Below, piece by piece: positions 11,156 to 21,118 of a DNA stretch of 64,000 nucleotides (position 1 is the first letter of the stretch; every line of letters starts with the position of its first letter). Origin of the DNA: Piliocolobus tephrosceles (Eukaryota; Chordata; Mammalia; Primates; Cercopithecidae); contig NC_045436.1 of the NCBI RefSeq assembly GCF_002776525.5, forward strand, positions 161,122,835 to 161,186,834, read 5' to 3'. Under the pieces are notes generated by a model. It was given only the letters and a program-made list of their open reading frames with translations. It ran no database searches and was not told the DNA's origin. Both the position numbers and the translations under genes were made by a program.

Positions 11156-11466
11156 CCAGGGCCGGGCATGGTGGCTCATGCCTGTAATCCCAGCACTTTG
11201 GGAGGCCGAGGCAGGAGGATCACCTGAGGTCAGGAGTTCGAGACCAGCTCGGTCAACGTAGCAAAACCCCGTCTCTACTACAAATACAAAAAGTAGCCAG
11301 GTCTGGTGGTTCACATCTGTAATTCCAGCTACTCGGGAAGCTGAGGCATGAGAATCACTTGAACCCGGGAGGCAGAGTTTGCAGTGAGCCAAGATTGGGC
11401 CCCTGCACTCCAGCATGGGTGACAGAGCAATACACTATCTCAAAAAAAATAAAAATTAAAAATTAG
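11156..11466 (+). mobile_element. Alu, full length (AluS-like)
   Basis: Sense Alu with the head GGCCGGGCATGGTGGCTCATGCC at 11160 and an A-rich tail. The 14-bp target-site duplication AAAAAATGAACTGG is perfect (11142-11155 and 11467-11480). Confidence 0.97.
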
Positions 11467-11564
11467 AAAAAATGAACTGGACTGCTGGGATACTGTAAAA
11501 TACAGTGACTAAAACAGCTTCAAGAGTCAAATAGACAGTGATTAGATAGCCATTTTTTTCCTAG

Positions 11565-11730
11565 CATTTTCTATCTATTAACTTATTTTACCTTCATAGC
11601 AATGTCTCCGTTTTACAGAGGAGAAAATAGAAGCACCAAAGAGAAGAAGGGCATCTTGCCTAAGGTTACCCAACTCGTAAGAGAAGCAGTCAGGATTTTA
11701 ACCCTGTCAGTTTGGGTTAGGCTTTCAGTA
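11565..11730 (-). mobile_element. MIR SINE relic
   Basis: Reverse-strand MIR text: 'CTTCATAGCAATGTCTCCGTTTTACAGAGGAGAAAATAGAAGC', then 'CTTGCCTAAGGTTACCCAACTCGTAAGAGAAGCAGTCAGGATTTTAACCC'. Confidence 0.7.
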
Positions 11731-12398
11731 GTTTCCATCTGCTAAGTGGTCAATTAAGATCTTTGTCATTCAGTAACCTCATTCCAGTAGGAGAGTGGAG
11801 AAGTAAGGCAAGGAAGAAAAGGTAGTCAATTAAGGGAAAATATCAAGAACGTTACCACTGAGAGCAACTGGACAGCAATCCTACAGGGGGAAACCGGCCA
11901 ATGGTGTAGAACTCCCTTCAGAGTTATCTCACCCAAGATAAGCTGGGGTATTTATCCACCGACTGTCCACCTGTTTTTGGCTGTGGGCTACTTCCAGGAG
12001 CATTACCTCTTGGGCAATTCCAGTTTGCCAAATGTGCTTCCAGGGCCAGAACAAAAACCCCCAGGCAGAAAAACTTGGATAGTCACAGAAAGCAGCCTTT
12101 GGTGTGTCGAGGTGAGCGATGAGAAGATATTAGGTGGTGCACTAACAGGCAGAGTATGTCTGGAAGGAGATGCACAAGGAGCTGGTAGTAGAGGTGGGGA
12201 AGAGGAAGGAGAGCTATTAATAAGACTGAAAGAGACAGCCATTTTAACTATGACCCCTATTGTTCTTTTGGAATGTTGCGATGTGCATATATCACCCATT
12301 CTCAAAGTAAACAAAATAACATGGAGAAATTAAATTGAGCCCCTGCACAGATGCACGAGCGGTAGGTGGCTAACAAGCATGGCTCCAGGGCACCCGGG
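11731..12398. other. Unannotated segment
   Basis: No recognised repeat or RNA. A 118-codon frame (11977-12333) and an antisense 103-codon frame share the same interval, which is usual for chance frames. Neither resembles a family that I know. Confidence 0.5.
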
Positions 12399-12600
12399 CA
12401 CTACTGACATTGTGGGAGAGATAATTCTGCCTTGTGCATTGTGGCATGTTTGGCGGCATCCTTGGCCTCTGCCCACTAAATGCCAGTAGCACTCCCTCCC
12501 CGAGTTGTGATCATCAGAAATGTTTCCAGACATTGTCAAATGTTCCCTGAGATGGGTATGGCAGGGCAAAATCACTTCTCACCCTGTTGAGAATCTCTGC
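12399..12600 (+). mobile_element. MER5A-type hAT-Charlie element, 5' truncated
   Basis: 'CTACTGACATTGTGGGAGAGATAATTCTGCCTTGTGCATTGTGGCATGTTTGGCGGCATCC', 'GGCCTCTGCCCACTAAATGCCAGTAGCA', 'GTTTCCAGACATTGTCAAATGTTCCC' and a diverged right end 'GTTGAGAATCTCTGC' are MER5A text. The left terminal repeat is missing. Confidence 0.85.
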
Positions 12601-13084
12601 TCTAGGGAACCTGATGAGGTTAGTTATATCCCTCTGGTAAATGGAGGCACGAGGTGGTCTAATGCAGCATATCCAGATCTCTGCATGAAGCCTGTGTACA
12701 GGGAGGGACCACCCAGCCTATCCCATAAAAGGAGTGGAGAAGCTGTTGGTGGCTCTCTCCCTTGCCCTTGGCTATGGGCTCCCCCTCCACGTACATACCA
12801 CCCCTCACCTCCCATGCACATGATCAAGACAGGACACTTGGAGGCAGCAGGTCTTGCTCACATAGACACCATGCAAGTATTTCAGGACACTGTGGTATAA
12901 TCTGCTGCTCAGCAGTGTTTGGGGAAGCTTTGCATCTGACCTTGGACACAGCTGAATCAAATATGGCCCCTGCCTGAAGTAGCTCCCAGCTTCAGGGAGA
13001 AGCTGAGCGTGGAAGGTGAGCCTTCACAGCAAAGGGCCAGTCAGGCACTGACTGGTGCCTCCACTGAGGGTGGAGGAGGCACTG
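12601..13084. other. Unannotated segment
   Basis: Balanced composition. Overlapping frames of 126 and 71 codons (12520-12977) are in different phases, and the first begins inside the MER5A. I take them as chance frames. Confidence 0.5.
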
Positions 13085-13350
13085 AGAGGGTGCCTCCTCC
13101 ACCCTCCTTCCCTTTCTTTGCCCCCCTCTCCATTCTGTCTGCCCTTGGGGGCACTTCTCACTCTCCCAAATTATGCCTTTCATTTTATTTACTTGTTTGT
13201 TATTTGCCTGTCTCTACTAGAAGTAGCTCAGATGGAAATAGGGATGGGTTCAGTCCTGTTCTCGCTGTTTCCACAGCAGCGAGAACAGCAGTTGGCACAA
13301 AGGGGGTGGCCAATAAATGCCTATTCATTGAATGGATGAATGAATATTCT
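13085..13350 (+). mobile_element. L2 LINE 3' end
   Basis: L2-like 3' text, with 'CTCCATTCTGTCTGCCCTTGGGGGCAC' upstream and the ending 'GGCACAAAGGGGGTGGCCAATAAATGCCTATTCATTGAATGGATGAATGAA'. It contains a perfect 12-bp inverted repeat at 13256-13288. Confidence 0.65.
13256..13288. repeat. Perfect 12-bp inverted repeat
   Basis: CTGTTCTCGCTG (13256-13267) and CAGCGAGAACAG (13277-13288) are exact reverse complements around a 9-bp spacer. The pair could fold as a hairpin. It lies inside the L2-like segment and may simply have arisen within it. Confidence 0.85.
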
Positions 13351-13789
13351 GGAATGTTGGAAAAGGAGGAGTGGAAACATAAATGAGGATGAGGGAAAAG
13401 AGAAAGAACAAGGCAGGAACCAGGACAGGAGACACCTGGAAGTCTCCAGGCATAGCTTCTACTGCTGAGAACTGGGATGAGATGAACGCTCCTCCCCAAC
13501 AAGGAGAGGGGCTACCTTCCCACCGTCTCTTCCTCACGTCCTACTAGTTGCCTTCTAGAAGCTAGAGCTGGACCACCATTTCCAGGGTGTAACACCATCA
13601 GAAGATGGTGGTATCTCTGAAATGAAATGACTTCAGATGGATTTGGATGGCTTTGTGCCCCACTTACCAGGTCCTTGCACCATCTGCCATTTTTGCAAAC
13701 AGGCAGTGGGGAAAAAAGGAGTTTTTGTTTCATCGGAATGAAAGCCAGCTTTTCCTGAGGCTGTGTAGAATAGTTGCGATTGTTCGGAT
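13351..13789. other. Unannotated segment
   Basis: I see no repeat or gene. Antisense frames of 96 and 100 codons here have no recognisable family. Confidence 0.45.
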
Positions 13790-14230
13790 CACTGTTGAGC
13801 AATGCTCACGCTCCCTGCTTGTGTGGGCCAAGTATATGTCCCTGCTCCACAGATGTTGGGCTCAGCATCATAGCTTCCTTTGACCAATGGAATGCTAGCA
13901 GACACAATATGACTAGAGACCTTAAATGCACTTACCAATTCGGGCTTAGTTCTTACACTGGTGTTCTTCCAAGGGAAGAGCACACCCTGCACAGCTAGTG
14001 CCCTTTCAGAGTGAAGACACATGGAGTGGACTTGAACCCAACTCCCAGCTTAGACCCTATCCCACAGGAATCACAGCTTGAAGCAGAGGCATGCAACTGA
14101 GCCCAGCTTGGATCACCCAAACCGCAGTCACCTTACAGAACCATAAGCATGAGAGTAAATTCTGGTTGTAAGCCACTGAGTTTTGACGTGGATTGTCAAG
14201 CAGCATTATGTGGCAATAGAGGATTGACTC
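13790..14230 (+). mobile_element. MLT1-type MaLR LTR relic
   Basis: Diverged LTR: 'TTTGACCAATGGAATGCTAGCAGACACAATATGACTAGAGACC', 'GAAGACACATGGAG', 'AACCATAAGCATGAGAGTAAATTCTGGTTGTAAGCCACTGAGTTTTGACGTGG', and an end equivalent to 'GCAATAGATAACTGA'. The start is approximate. Confidence 0.75.
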
Positions 14231-14239
14231 CATAGTAAT

Positions 14240-14465
14240 TAGCAATGCCTGCTCCAAAGTCAGGCATGAGCTGTAATAATGGCTCTTTCTCTACAGTTAC
14301 ACAGCTTTGGGCAAGTTAGCTAAACTTTTCAGCCTCAGTTTCTTCAACTATATATAAAAAAGTAATAATAGCATGACTTTCAGCACTGTTGTCAGGATTA
14401 AATGTGATCATCTATATAAAATGCTTAGCATAGCATCTGGCCCAGAGTAGAGATTCTATAAATCA
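14240..14465 (+). mobile_element. MIR SINE
   Basis: Forward MIR text: 'CAGTTACACAGCTTTGGGCAAGTTAGCTAAACTTTTCAGCCTCAGTTTCTTCAACTATATATAAAAAAGTAATAATAGCA', then 'TTGTCAGGATTAAATGTGATCATCTATATAAAATGCTTAGCATAGCATCTGGC'. The core and 3' half are clear. Confidence 0.88.
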
Positions 14466-15016
14466 GAGATCACAAATTGGAAGTGCGTCTTCAAAAAATT
14501 CAATTAATTGTCTCTATTGGGATCAGTTACCAACTGCCAACTGGCAATTTTTGTATTTTAAAAAATCCAGATTTATATCTTCTCTTGAAAAATCAGAAAA
14601 TCTTGTGACACTGAGCCAGCATTCCTATACAGCACAATGGATAGAGCTGGGGGTAGCATATCACTGTGTGTAGAGTAGAAAACCTGACCACAGGGGCTAA
14701 AATAAGTAAGGGGTTAAGTTTTTTCATGCAGCTAGATGTCCAGGGCTGGCAGTGAGACTGAGCAATGCCAGCAGGGACCTAGCCTCCTCAGCCTTGCTGC
14801 TCTGCTATCTTTAAGCATGAAGTGTTTGGTCCTCATGACCTCAAGATGGCTCCTGCACATCAAGCTATGGCATCTGTGTTTCAGGCAGGAAAAGAAGGAG
14901 GGAATGGTAAAGGAGCAAAGGACAAGATCTCTCCTAGCAAGACTTTGCTTTTTTTATACAAGAAAGGAAGACTTTCCAGGGACTTCCACTTACATCTTAC
15001 AGGTTAGAAGTGAGGC
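14466..15016. other. Unannotated segment
   Basis: No repeat that I can name. A 124-codon frame begins here (14736) but runs on into the following Alu, so it is not a credible gene. Confidence 0.5.
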
Positions 15017-15203
15017 AGCTGGGCAACATGGTGAAACCCCTTCTCTACAAAAAATTCAAAAATTAGCCTGGCCTGGTGGCATCCTCCTGTGGTCTCACTC
15101 AGGAGGCTGAGGTGGAAGGATTGCTTGAGCTCGGGACGCAGAGGTTGCAGTGAGCTGAGGTCGCACCACTGCACTCCAGCCTGGGAAACATAGCGAGACC
15201 TGG
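15017..15203 (+). mobile_element. Alu fragment, 5' truncated
   Basis: Begins inside the left arm at 'GGGCAACATGGTGAAACCCC' and includes the right arm to 'GAAACATAGCGAGACC'. The usual poly-A tail is replaced by a (CA)n microsatellite. Confidence 0.93.
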
Positions 15204-15226
15204 ACACACACACACACACACATACA

Positions 15227-15266
<40 letters not shown>
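15204..15266. repeat. (CA)n microsatellite at an Alu tail
   Basis: About 63 bp of ACACAC with two TA interruptions, directly abutting the 3' end of the Alu fragment. It probably grew from the Alu tail. Confidence 0.97.
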
Positions 15267-15267
<1 letters not shown>

Positions 15268-15287
15268 GAAAGAAGGGCTGGGGGAGG

Positions 15288-15460
15288 GAAAGCATCAGGA
15301 AAAAGTAGCTAATGCCTACTGGGCTTAGTACTTAGGTGATGGGTGGATAGGTGCAGCAAACCACTATGGCACACGTTTACCTATGCAACAAACCTGCACA
15401 TCCTGCACATGTGCCCCAGAATGCAATAAAATAAAATAAAACAAAACAAAATAAAATAAG
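15288..15460 (+). mobile_element. L1 3' end, severely 5' truncated
   Basis: 'CATCAGGAAAAAGTAGCTAATGCCTACTGGGCTTAGTACTTAGGTGATGGGTGGATAGG', then 'TTTACCTATGCAACAAACCTGCACATCCTGCACATGTGCCCC', is primate L1 3' UTR. It ends in an AATAAAATAAAAC-rich tail. Confidence 0.9.
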
Positions 15461-16844
15461 GAAAGAAAACACAGAGGAACGAAAAAGAAAGGAGTTAGAA
15501 AGATGTTGAATAACTCAAGCTAGAGTCTCTAAGTTTAGCAGACTCTCCCCAGCCTTTTACCTTCCCTCCATGGCCCCTGAGTTTACCTGTGTTTGCAGCC
15601 CATGCCATATGTGGTATCTGTTTTAATTACTCTCAGCTGAATCGGGCACAGTTTTGGAGTGCACTCTTCAGTCTCTCCCTTCTGGCTTAGCCCTTCTAAG
15701 CTCATGACAGAACTGAACGTCCAAGGGCCCCCACACCCCAGCTACTTTGCCACATTCTTTGCCTTTAGCCTCTCATCTAGGGCAGGGGCAATAGACAATG
15801 TGCTCAAAGGAGAAATGGGAAGTTTCTGGGCCAACTCTTAAAGATAGCTTTGACCATACTAACCATATTCTTGATGCAGCCTTGGCTAAAACTCAGAAAA
15901 TACTTTTCCCCTCCACTCTCTTTGTCCTATTTTTTTTTTTCCTCTTGATGGACATTGATAGTTTCATGCCATTTTTCAAGGGAGGCAACTGAAGTTCCAG
16001 GAGGTGACCTCTATTTACTACAATAAAATTAGTGATTTATAGAAAGTCAGAATTCTGCAATCCCCCAAACTCCCCTTTTATCCCTAACTACTGTGTCAAC
16101 AAAGCACCCAGCATCCAGCCTGGTTCAAAGGTCTGAATTGTGTAGCAAAATAAATCATTTTAAAAATCCCAATAGTAATGTATGGTGTGAGCATTCTTAA
16201 CTTGAATTGAGTAAGGAGGAAGAGAGCAGATGCAGCCAACCTTGGCTGTGGCTTATTACTCAAGTTGATGTGGGGCAGAGAAGATTGGATATTTAATGTC
16301 AATGATACCGTGAGAGGGGGTGAAAAATTCCAAGTTCCAGTGGAAAATAAGAAGGTAAAATTTAGGTCCCATAAGCCCTAGCCTATTTTTTCTTTCCTCC
16401 CCCTCCCCGACTGTCACTCTCCCTGTTTTCTTACCTTCCTCCTTTCCTCTCTCCCTCCCTCCCTGCCCGCTGGTCTATTTCTGAGTCCACTGTTAAAGGC
16501 CTAGCAAATTTTTTAGTAGGGCCCTAATTTAAGTTCCACATTGACATTCTAATATATGCAGAATGCCGATACCAAACTCACTTATTCAAATGCACTGGAT
16601 GTTGTGCTTTATATCACAACGTTTAAACCTAAATCTCTGGAGTGCACAGAGCTCCCAGGGTCTGTGCGGCGGGGAGGGGGGTGGTTTGCCTTGTTTTGAC
16701 AAATTTGCACATTCAAGGTGGTCGCTGCTCCAGAGAACTCAGGAATCCTGGAGAGGAAAGTCCTGTCCATGAGACAGGGGAGTAAGCTTGACGAGTCTGG
16801 CTGTTCGGTTACATCAGCTCACTGCAGTTCAGCAAATTAGTTTC
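15461..16844. other. Unannotated segment
   Basis: About 1.4 kb with no named repeat. A pyrimidine-rich run (16388-16470, CTCC and TTCC units) is the only compositional feature. Frames are short. Confidence 0.5.
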
Positions 16845-16965
16845 CAGCTCCTATCACATTTAGGCACAGTGCTTGGTGATGGAGATATAAAGACTCAAAA
16901 GATATTATCCTCCGCTCAAGAACTCACCGCCTAGAGGAGGGGATGGACCCCAAAATAAATGATTT
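16845..16965 (-). mobile_element. L2-like relic, antisense
   Basis: 'CCTATCACATTTAGGCACAGTGCTTGGTGATGGAGATATAAAGACTCAAAAGA' and 'CTCAAGAACTCACCGCCTAGAGGAGGGGATGGAC' follow the order of an antisense L2 3' region. Divergence is high. Confidence 0.5.
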
Positions 16966-17216
16966 GCCCTTCCAGAAGAGCTCTACATCTCCTAAGAGCT
17001 GTGCTCCTTGAACTTGAATGTGCACACAAATTCCCTGCAGTTCTGGTGAAATGTCACTTTGGATTCATTAGGTGTGGGTTCTGAGATTCTGCAGGTCTGA
17101 TGAGCTCCTGGGTGAAGCCCAGGCTGCTGGCTAGGGGCCACACTTTGCCCATTCTAAGGTTGGGGTCCGCTGTGAAGAGGCAGCCTAGAGGGCTGCTGAG
17201 TAAGAAAAGCCCCAGG

Positions 17217-17489
17217 GGCCAGGCATGGCGGCTCACATCTGTAATCCCAGCACTTTGGGAGGCCAAGGCGGGTGGATCACTTGAAGCCAGGAGTTTGAGA
17301 CCAGCCTGGCCAACATGGTGGAACCCTCTCTCTACTAAAAATACAAAAATCAGCCAGGCGTGGTGGCACACGCCTGTCATCTCAGCTGCTCAGGAGGTTG
17401 AGGCAGGATTCAGTTACTTGAAACCGGGAGGTGAAGGCTGCAGTGAACTGAGATTGCTGCACTCCAGCCTGGGTGACAGAGCCAAAAAA
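17217..17489 (+). mobile_element. Alu (AluS-like) with internal deletion in the right arm
   Basis: Sense Alu from GGCCAGGCATGGCGGCTCACATC to a short A tail. The right arm lacks about 30 bp. A near-perfect target-site duplication AAGAAAAGCCCCAGGG / AAGAAAACCCCAGGG flanks it (17202-17216, 17490-17504). Confidence 0.95.
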
Positions 17490-17630
17490 AAGAAAACCCC
17501 AGGGAGCAAGTAGAGGCTGCATCTTCAAAAGCTTGTGCACTTAAGAAGTGTGTGGCTCCACTCAGGGTAAGGAGTACAGACTCCTTTTCCAGGCTTTACC
17601 CATCTTAGTCAGGCCACCTGTCTCAGTGTC

Positions 17631-18174
17631 TGTGGCGTGTGAACCAGAGCAACTCCATCTTGAATAGGAGCTGGGTAGAATGAAGCTGAGACCTACTGGG
17701 CTGCATTCCCAGATGGTTAAGGCATTCTAAGTTACAGGATGAGACAGGAGATACAAGATACGGGTCATAAAGACCTTGGTAATAAAACAAGTTGCAGTAA
17801 GAAGCCACCCAAAACCCATCAAAACCAAGATGGCCATGAGAGTGACCGCTGGTCATCCTCACTACTACACTTCCACCAGTGCCATGACAGTTTACCGATG
17901 CCATGGCAACATCAGGAACTTACCCTATATAGTCTACAAAGGGGAGGCATGAATAATCCACTCCTTGTTTAGCATATGATGAAAAAATAACCATAAAAAT
18001 AGGCAACCAGCAGCCCTCAGGGTGTTCTGTCTATAAAGCAGCCATTCTTTTATTCCTTTATTTTCTTAATAAACTTGCTTTCACTTTTTTGTATGGACTC
18101 ACCCTAAATTCTTTCTTGCATGAGATTCAACAACCCTCTTTTGGGGTCTGGATCGGAACCCCTTTCCTGTAACA
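17631..18174 (+). mobile_element. Solitary class I endogenous retrovirus LTR
   Basis: A roughly 540-bp LTR with 'CCAGAGCAACTCCATCTTGAATAGG', 'CCAAAACCAAGATGGCCATGAGAGTGACC', 'GTTTAGCATATGATGAAAAAATAACCATAAAAATAGGCAACCAGCAGCCCTC', a polyadenylation signal AATAAA at 18068-18073 and the end 'GGTCTGGATCGGAACCCCTTTCCTGTAACA'. No retroviral internal sequence adjoins it. I recognise the type but not the exact family name, and I found no clear target-site duplication. The start could be 17631 or 17638. Confidence 0.8.
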
Positions 18175-18356
18175 ATGGCATTGCCATAAACCAAAGGAGC
18201 ATTTTTCGACTGTAGGCTGAGTGATGTGACTGTTTCCAGAGGCAACTATTTGAAAATGAAACAGCAAACCAGTGCCTAGGGTTAGGGGAGAGTCAGTGCA
18301 TTCTAATTCTTAGGTCACCCTTCATTTATCTTTTCTGTTTTCATTAGGAAAAGAAA

Positions 18357-18475
18357 GCCAGGTGCAGTGGCTCACGCCTATAATCTTACCACTTTGGGAG
18401 ACCAAGGGTGGAAGATCCCTTGAGCCCAGGAATTTGAAACCAACCTGGACAGCACAGTGAGACCCTGTTTTACTT
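18357..18475 (+). mobile_element. Alu left monomer (FLAM-like)
   Basis: Only a left arm: 'GCCAGGTGCAGTGGCTCACGCC' to 'AACCTGGACAGCACAGTGAGACCC'. It then runs straight into a GA-rich microsatellite. Confidence 0.9.
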
Positions 18476-18524
18476 CAGAGAGAAAGAGAGAGAGAGAGAG
18501 GAAAGAAAGAGAGAGAGAGAGGAA
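18476..18524. repeat. (GA)n/(GAAA)n microsatellite
   Basis: Purine run of GAGAGA with GAAA interruptions, growing from the end of the Alu monomer. Confidence 0.95.
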
Positions 18525-18769
18525 AAGGAGTTTTTTTTTTAGTACCCCACAAATTCTGGAAGTCTCTGTGGAGGCTCTTTTCTCCCTTGTTCCTTGTCTC
18601 TTAAAGGTTACTGCAGACACTACAGCCTGTTTTGTCCTTCTGAATCTCTATTAAGAAAACTTTTCCTTCTCGTTTCTTATAAAGGATCATGTCAGCGACC
18701 CACCATGTGGAAAACCTCAATGAGTTCCCAGTCCATAAAACTCCAAGTGTACACTATTGTATCAGCTAT

Positions 18770-19225
18770 CTATTGCCATAGCTGATGCCGTGTAATAAAC
18801 AAGACTTCATAAGCAATATACTTACTGCTCATGCATCTGGTGGTGGTCAGCTTGCAAGTTCTGCTGGTTTCATTCACATATCTGAAGGTCATCTAGTTGT
18901 TAGAAGATCTAGGCTGGTACTGGCTAGTCAACTGGAGAGACTGGGTGTCTACTCTGGGTACTGTCTTCCAGCAGGTTCTCCCAGGCATGATTTCATAGCA
19001 GTGGTGGAGGCTCAGGAGTGCAAGCAGACATGTAATGCTTTTTTCCAAGCTTACACTTGCAGTATGTCTGCTAAAATCCCATTTGCCAAAGAAAGTCACA
19101 TGGCTGGGCAGAGTCTGAGTGGGAGTGTACTGCAAAGTTACATCAGTAAAGGGCATGGATATGGGGAGGAGAGAAAAACTAGAGCCATGAATGCAATCCA
19201 TCTACCACATCTTTCACATGCAACA
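18770..19225 (+). repeat. Ancient interspersed repeat, family not named
   Basis: Text such as 'ATCAGCTATCTATTGCCATAGCTGATGCCGTGTAATAAAC', 'TCTGGTGGTGGTCAGCTTGCAAGTTCTGCTGG' and 'CCAAAGAAAGTCACATGGCTGGGCAGAGTCTGAG' follows an ancient mammalian repeat, apparently the one also present at 3540-4310. A 148-codon frame (18785-19231) lies within it and is not a gene. Confidence 0.5.
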
Positions 19226-19554
19226 GTGTAACTTTACACTCCTAGTTAAGCTGATCCAAGCAATATCTTTCCATACAGCAAACAGCTACCCTTCTCTGCT
19301 CCCAGAAAGACAACAGCTGCAGAAAGTCAAGAGCAAACAAAGGCATCTGAGAGGAGGGAGAGTAACAGTATTTACTGACAATGCTCTATTCATAATCCAC
19401 ATTTAATTCAAACTCAAAAGGATGCATTTATAATCTGCCAGGTTTTAATATCCCCACCCTTTAAGTGGCATCTATGCAGCAATAGAAATAGCAAGCTTTC
19501 TACCTCCTTCAAAAGCAAGGACCCGAGCTCACAAGGTAAACAAAGGGTAATGAA
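19226..19554. other. Unannotated segment upstream of the CR1/L3 relic
   Basis: No recognisable repeat. The last 50 bp may still belong to the LINE whose reverse transcriptase piece follows, but I see no clear motif there. Confidence 0.4.
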
Positions 19555-19788
19555 ACAGCAAATGGCAGAGTGTCAAGTTTTTGGAAGGTGTCTAGCGGAA
19601 TGCCATGGGGACATGGTTTCATTATGGTCTCATTTAACATCTTCATTAATGATCTGGAAGAGGGAATAAACAGCACATTAATTATAATCACAAGTGATGC
19701 TAAACTAGGATTTGTTGCCTGCATCGAAAGAAGGGACTCTGAAAGGACCAAGTGGGAGATGGAATTCCAGCTTAAGAAAGGGAACTAG
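19555..19788 (+). pseudogene. CR1/L3-clade LINE reverse transcriptase relic
   Basis: Known of the family: CR1/L3 reverse transcriptases carry an 'NG..S.W..V.SG.PQG' block, then 'F.IFINDL..GI.S', then the catalytic FADD box followed by TKLGG. Seen here: one open frame reads NGRVSSFWKVSSGMPWG, then FNIFINDLEEGINSTL (residues at 19633-19680), then ITSDAKLG where FADD-TKLGG is expected, and stops at 19786-19788. The blocks are in the right order and spacing, but the first catalytic Asp is Ser and the frame ends early, so the enzyme is dead. A relic of this ancient LINE clade whose frame stays open for more than 70 codons is unusual. It could also be a fragment of another non-LTR element of the same superclade. 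Confidence 0.75.
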
Positions 19789-19813
19789 CGCCAAGGAAAA
19801 ATATCACAGCATG

Positions 19814-20172
19814 GCTGGGTGCAGTGGCTCACACCTGTAATCTCAGCACTTTGGGAGGCTGAAGCAGGTGGATCAGTTGAGGTCAGGAGTTTGAGAACAG
19901 ACTGACCAACACAGTGAAAACCTGTCTCTACCAAAAAATACAAAAATTAGCTGCACATAGTGCATGCCGGTAGTCCCAGCTACTCGGGAGGCTGAGGTGG
20001 GAGGATCACTTTAGCTTGGGAGGTGGAGGTTGCAGTGAACCGAGATTGTGCTCCACTGCACTCCAGCCTGGGTGACAGAATGAGACCCTGAAAAGAGAGA
20101 CAGGGAAAGGAAAGGAAAGGAGAGGAGAGGAGAGGAGAGGGGAGGGGAGGGGAGGGGTGGGGAGGAGAGGGG
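19814..20172 (+). mobile_element. Alu with an expanded GA-rich tail
   Basis: Sense AluS-like element (GGCTGGGTGCAGTGGCTCACACC from 19813). Its tail is a purine microsatellite, mainly GGAAA then GAGAG and GGGGA units (20096-20172). The target-site duplication ATCACAGCATG is perfect (19803-19813 and 20173-20183), so the tail lies inside the insertion. Confidence 0.95.
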
Positions 20173-20183
20173 ATCACAGCATG

Positions 20184-20690
20184 TGCAGCAAAGGAAAAAG
20201 TCACTTGTAAGCAATGAAGCCAAAGGGCAAGGAAGCTGTCTGAAATTCTTTCTGGGAAAATCCAGGGTATTTGAAAACAAACCAAAACAAGGGAAAAAGT
20301 TTACAGCAAGCAGGTGGTATCAAGAAGTTACAGATAGACAGTCAGCCAGCTCTTCAGGGCAACAAACTTTCCATCTCAGAACAATAGCCCAATTTGTCTG
20401 TAACCTTGCAGAAAAGGCCCGGGTGCTGGTGAACGCTACTGTGACTACCCAAAGCCTGGATTGGCCATATTTTGGTACTACGTTAAGGTTGAGCTGGTTC
20501 CTCCCACCCCTGCTGAGATCCCTAGAGCTCCTCAGAGCCTGACAACAAGAGTCAATAGTGCTCAGATTGATAGCTTCAAACAGCTCACAGTTAAGGAAGC
20601 TGTGCTGAAAGGTTTGGTGGTCCCTGAGGTGTGAATGTGGTTTTGTGTCTAGCCAAGTGAGGCATCAATGGCTGTAATGTTTAAAGACCA
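20184..20690. other. Unannotated segment
   Basis: I recognise no repeat. A 119-codon frame (20183-20542) has no recognisable family. Confidence 0.45.
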
Positions 20691-20691
20691 A

Positions 20692-20993
20692 TTTTTTTTT
20701 CTGTCTTTTTATTGAGACAGAATCTTGCTCTGTCACCCAGGCTGGAGTGCAGTGGCATGATCTCGACTCATTGCAATCTTCGCCTCCCGGGTTCAAGCGA
20801 TTCTCCTGCCTTAGCCTCCCGAGCAGCTGTGACTACAGGTGTGTGCCACCACGCCCAGCTCGTTTTTGTATTTTTAGTGGAGACAGGGTTTCACCATATT
20901 GGCCAGGCTGGTCTTGAACTCCTGACCTCGTGATCCACTCACCTCAGCCTCTCAAAGTGCTGGGATTACAGGTGTGAGCCACAGCACCTGGGC
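20692..20993 (-). mobile_element. Alu, full length (AluS-like)
   Basis: Antisense Alu beginning with poly-T and 'GAGACAGAATCTTGCTCTGTCACCCAGG' and ending 'GTGAGCCACAGCACCTGGGC'. I could not define a clean target-site duplication. Confidence 0.95.
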
Positions 20994-21118
20994 AAAAACC
21001 AGTCTTTAACATCTGATTATATGTGATGTATTATTTGAGTGTTCTTCGACCATGTGTGATCAGACTGCTATCTGAATAATACAAGATTTGTCCAAAAAAA
21101 AAAAAAAAAAAGTAATAA

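Noticed and set aside
15204..15266. Possible Z-DNA or regulatory element in the (CA)n tract
   Set aside because: A common dinucleotide microsatellite grown from an Alu tail. Nothing beyond that is supported.
17100..17513. 137-codon open frame
   Set aside because: It reads through an Alu. Many of the longer frames in this window are Alu read in one strand or the other.
18785..19231. 148-codon open frame on the plus strand
   Set aside because: It lies inside an ancient interspersed repeat whose text I recognise, so it is not a gene.
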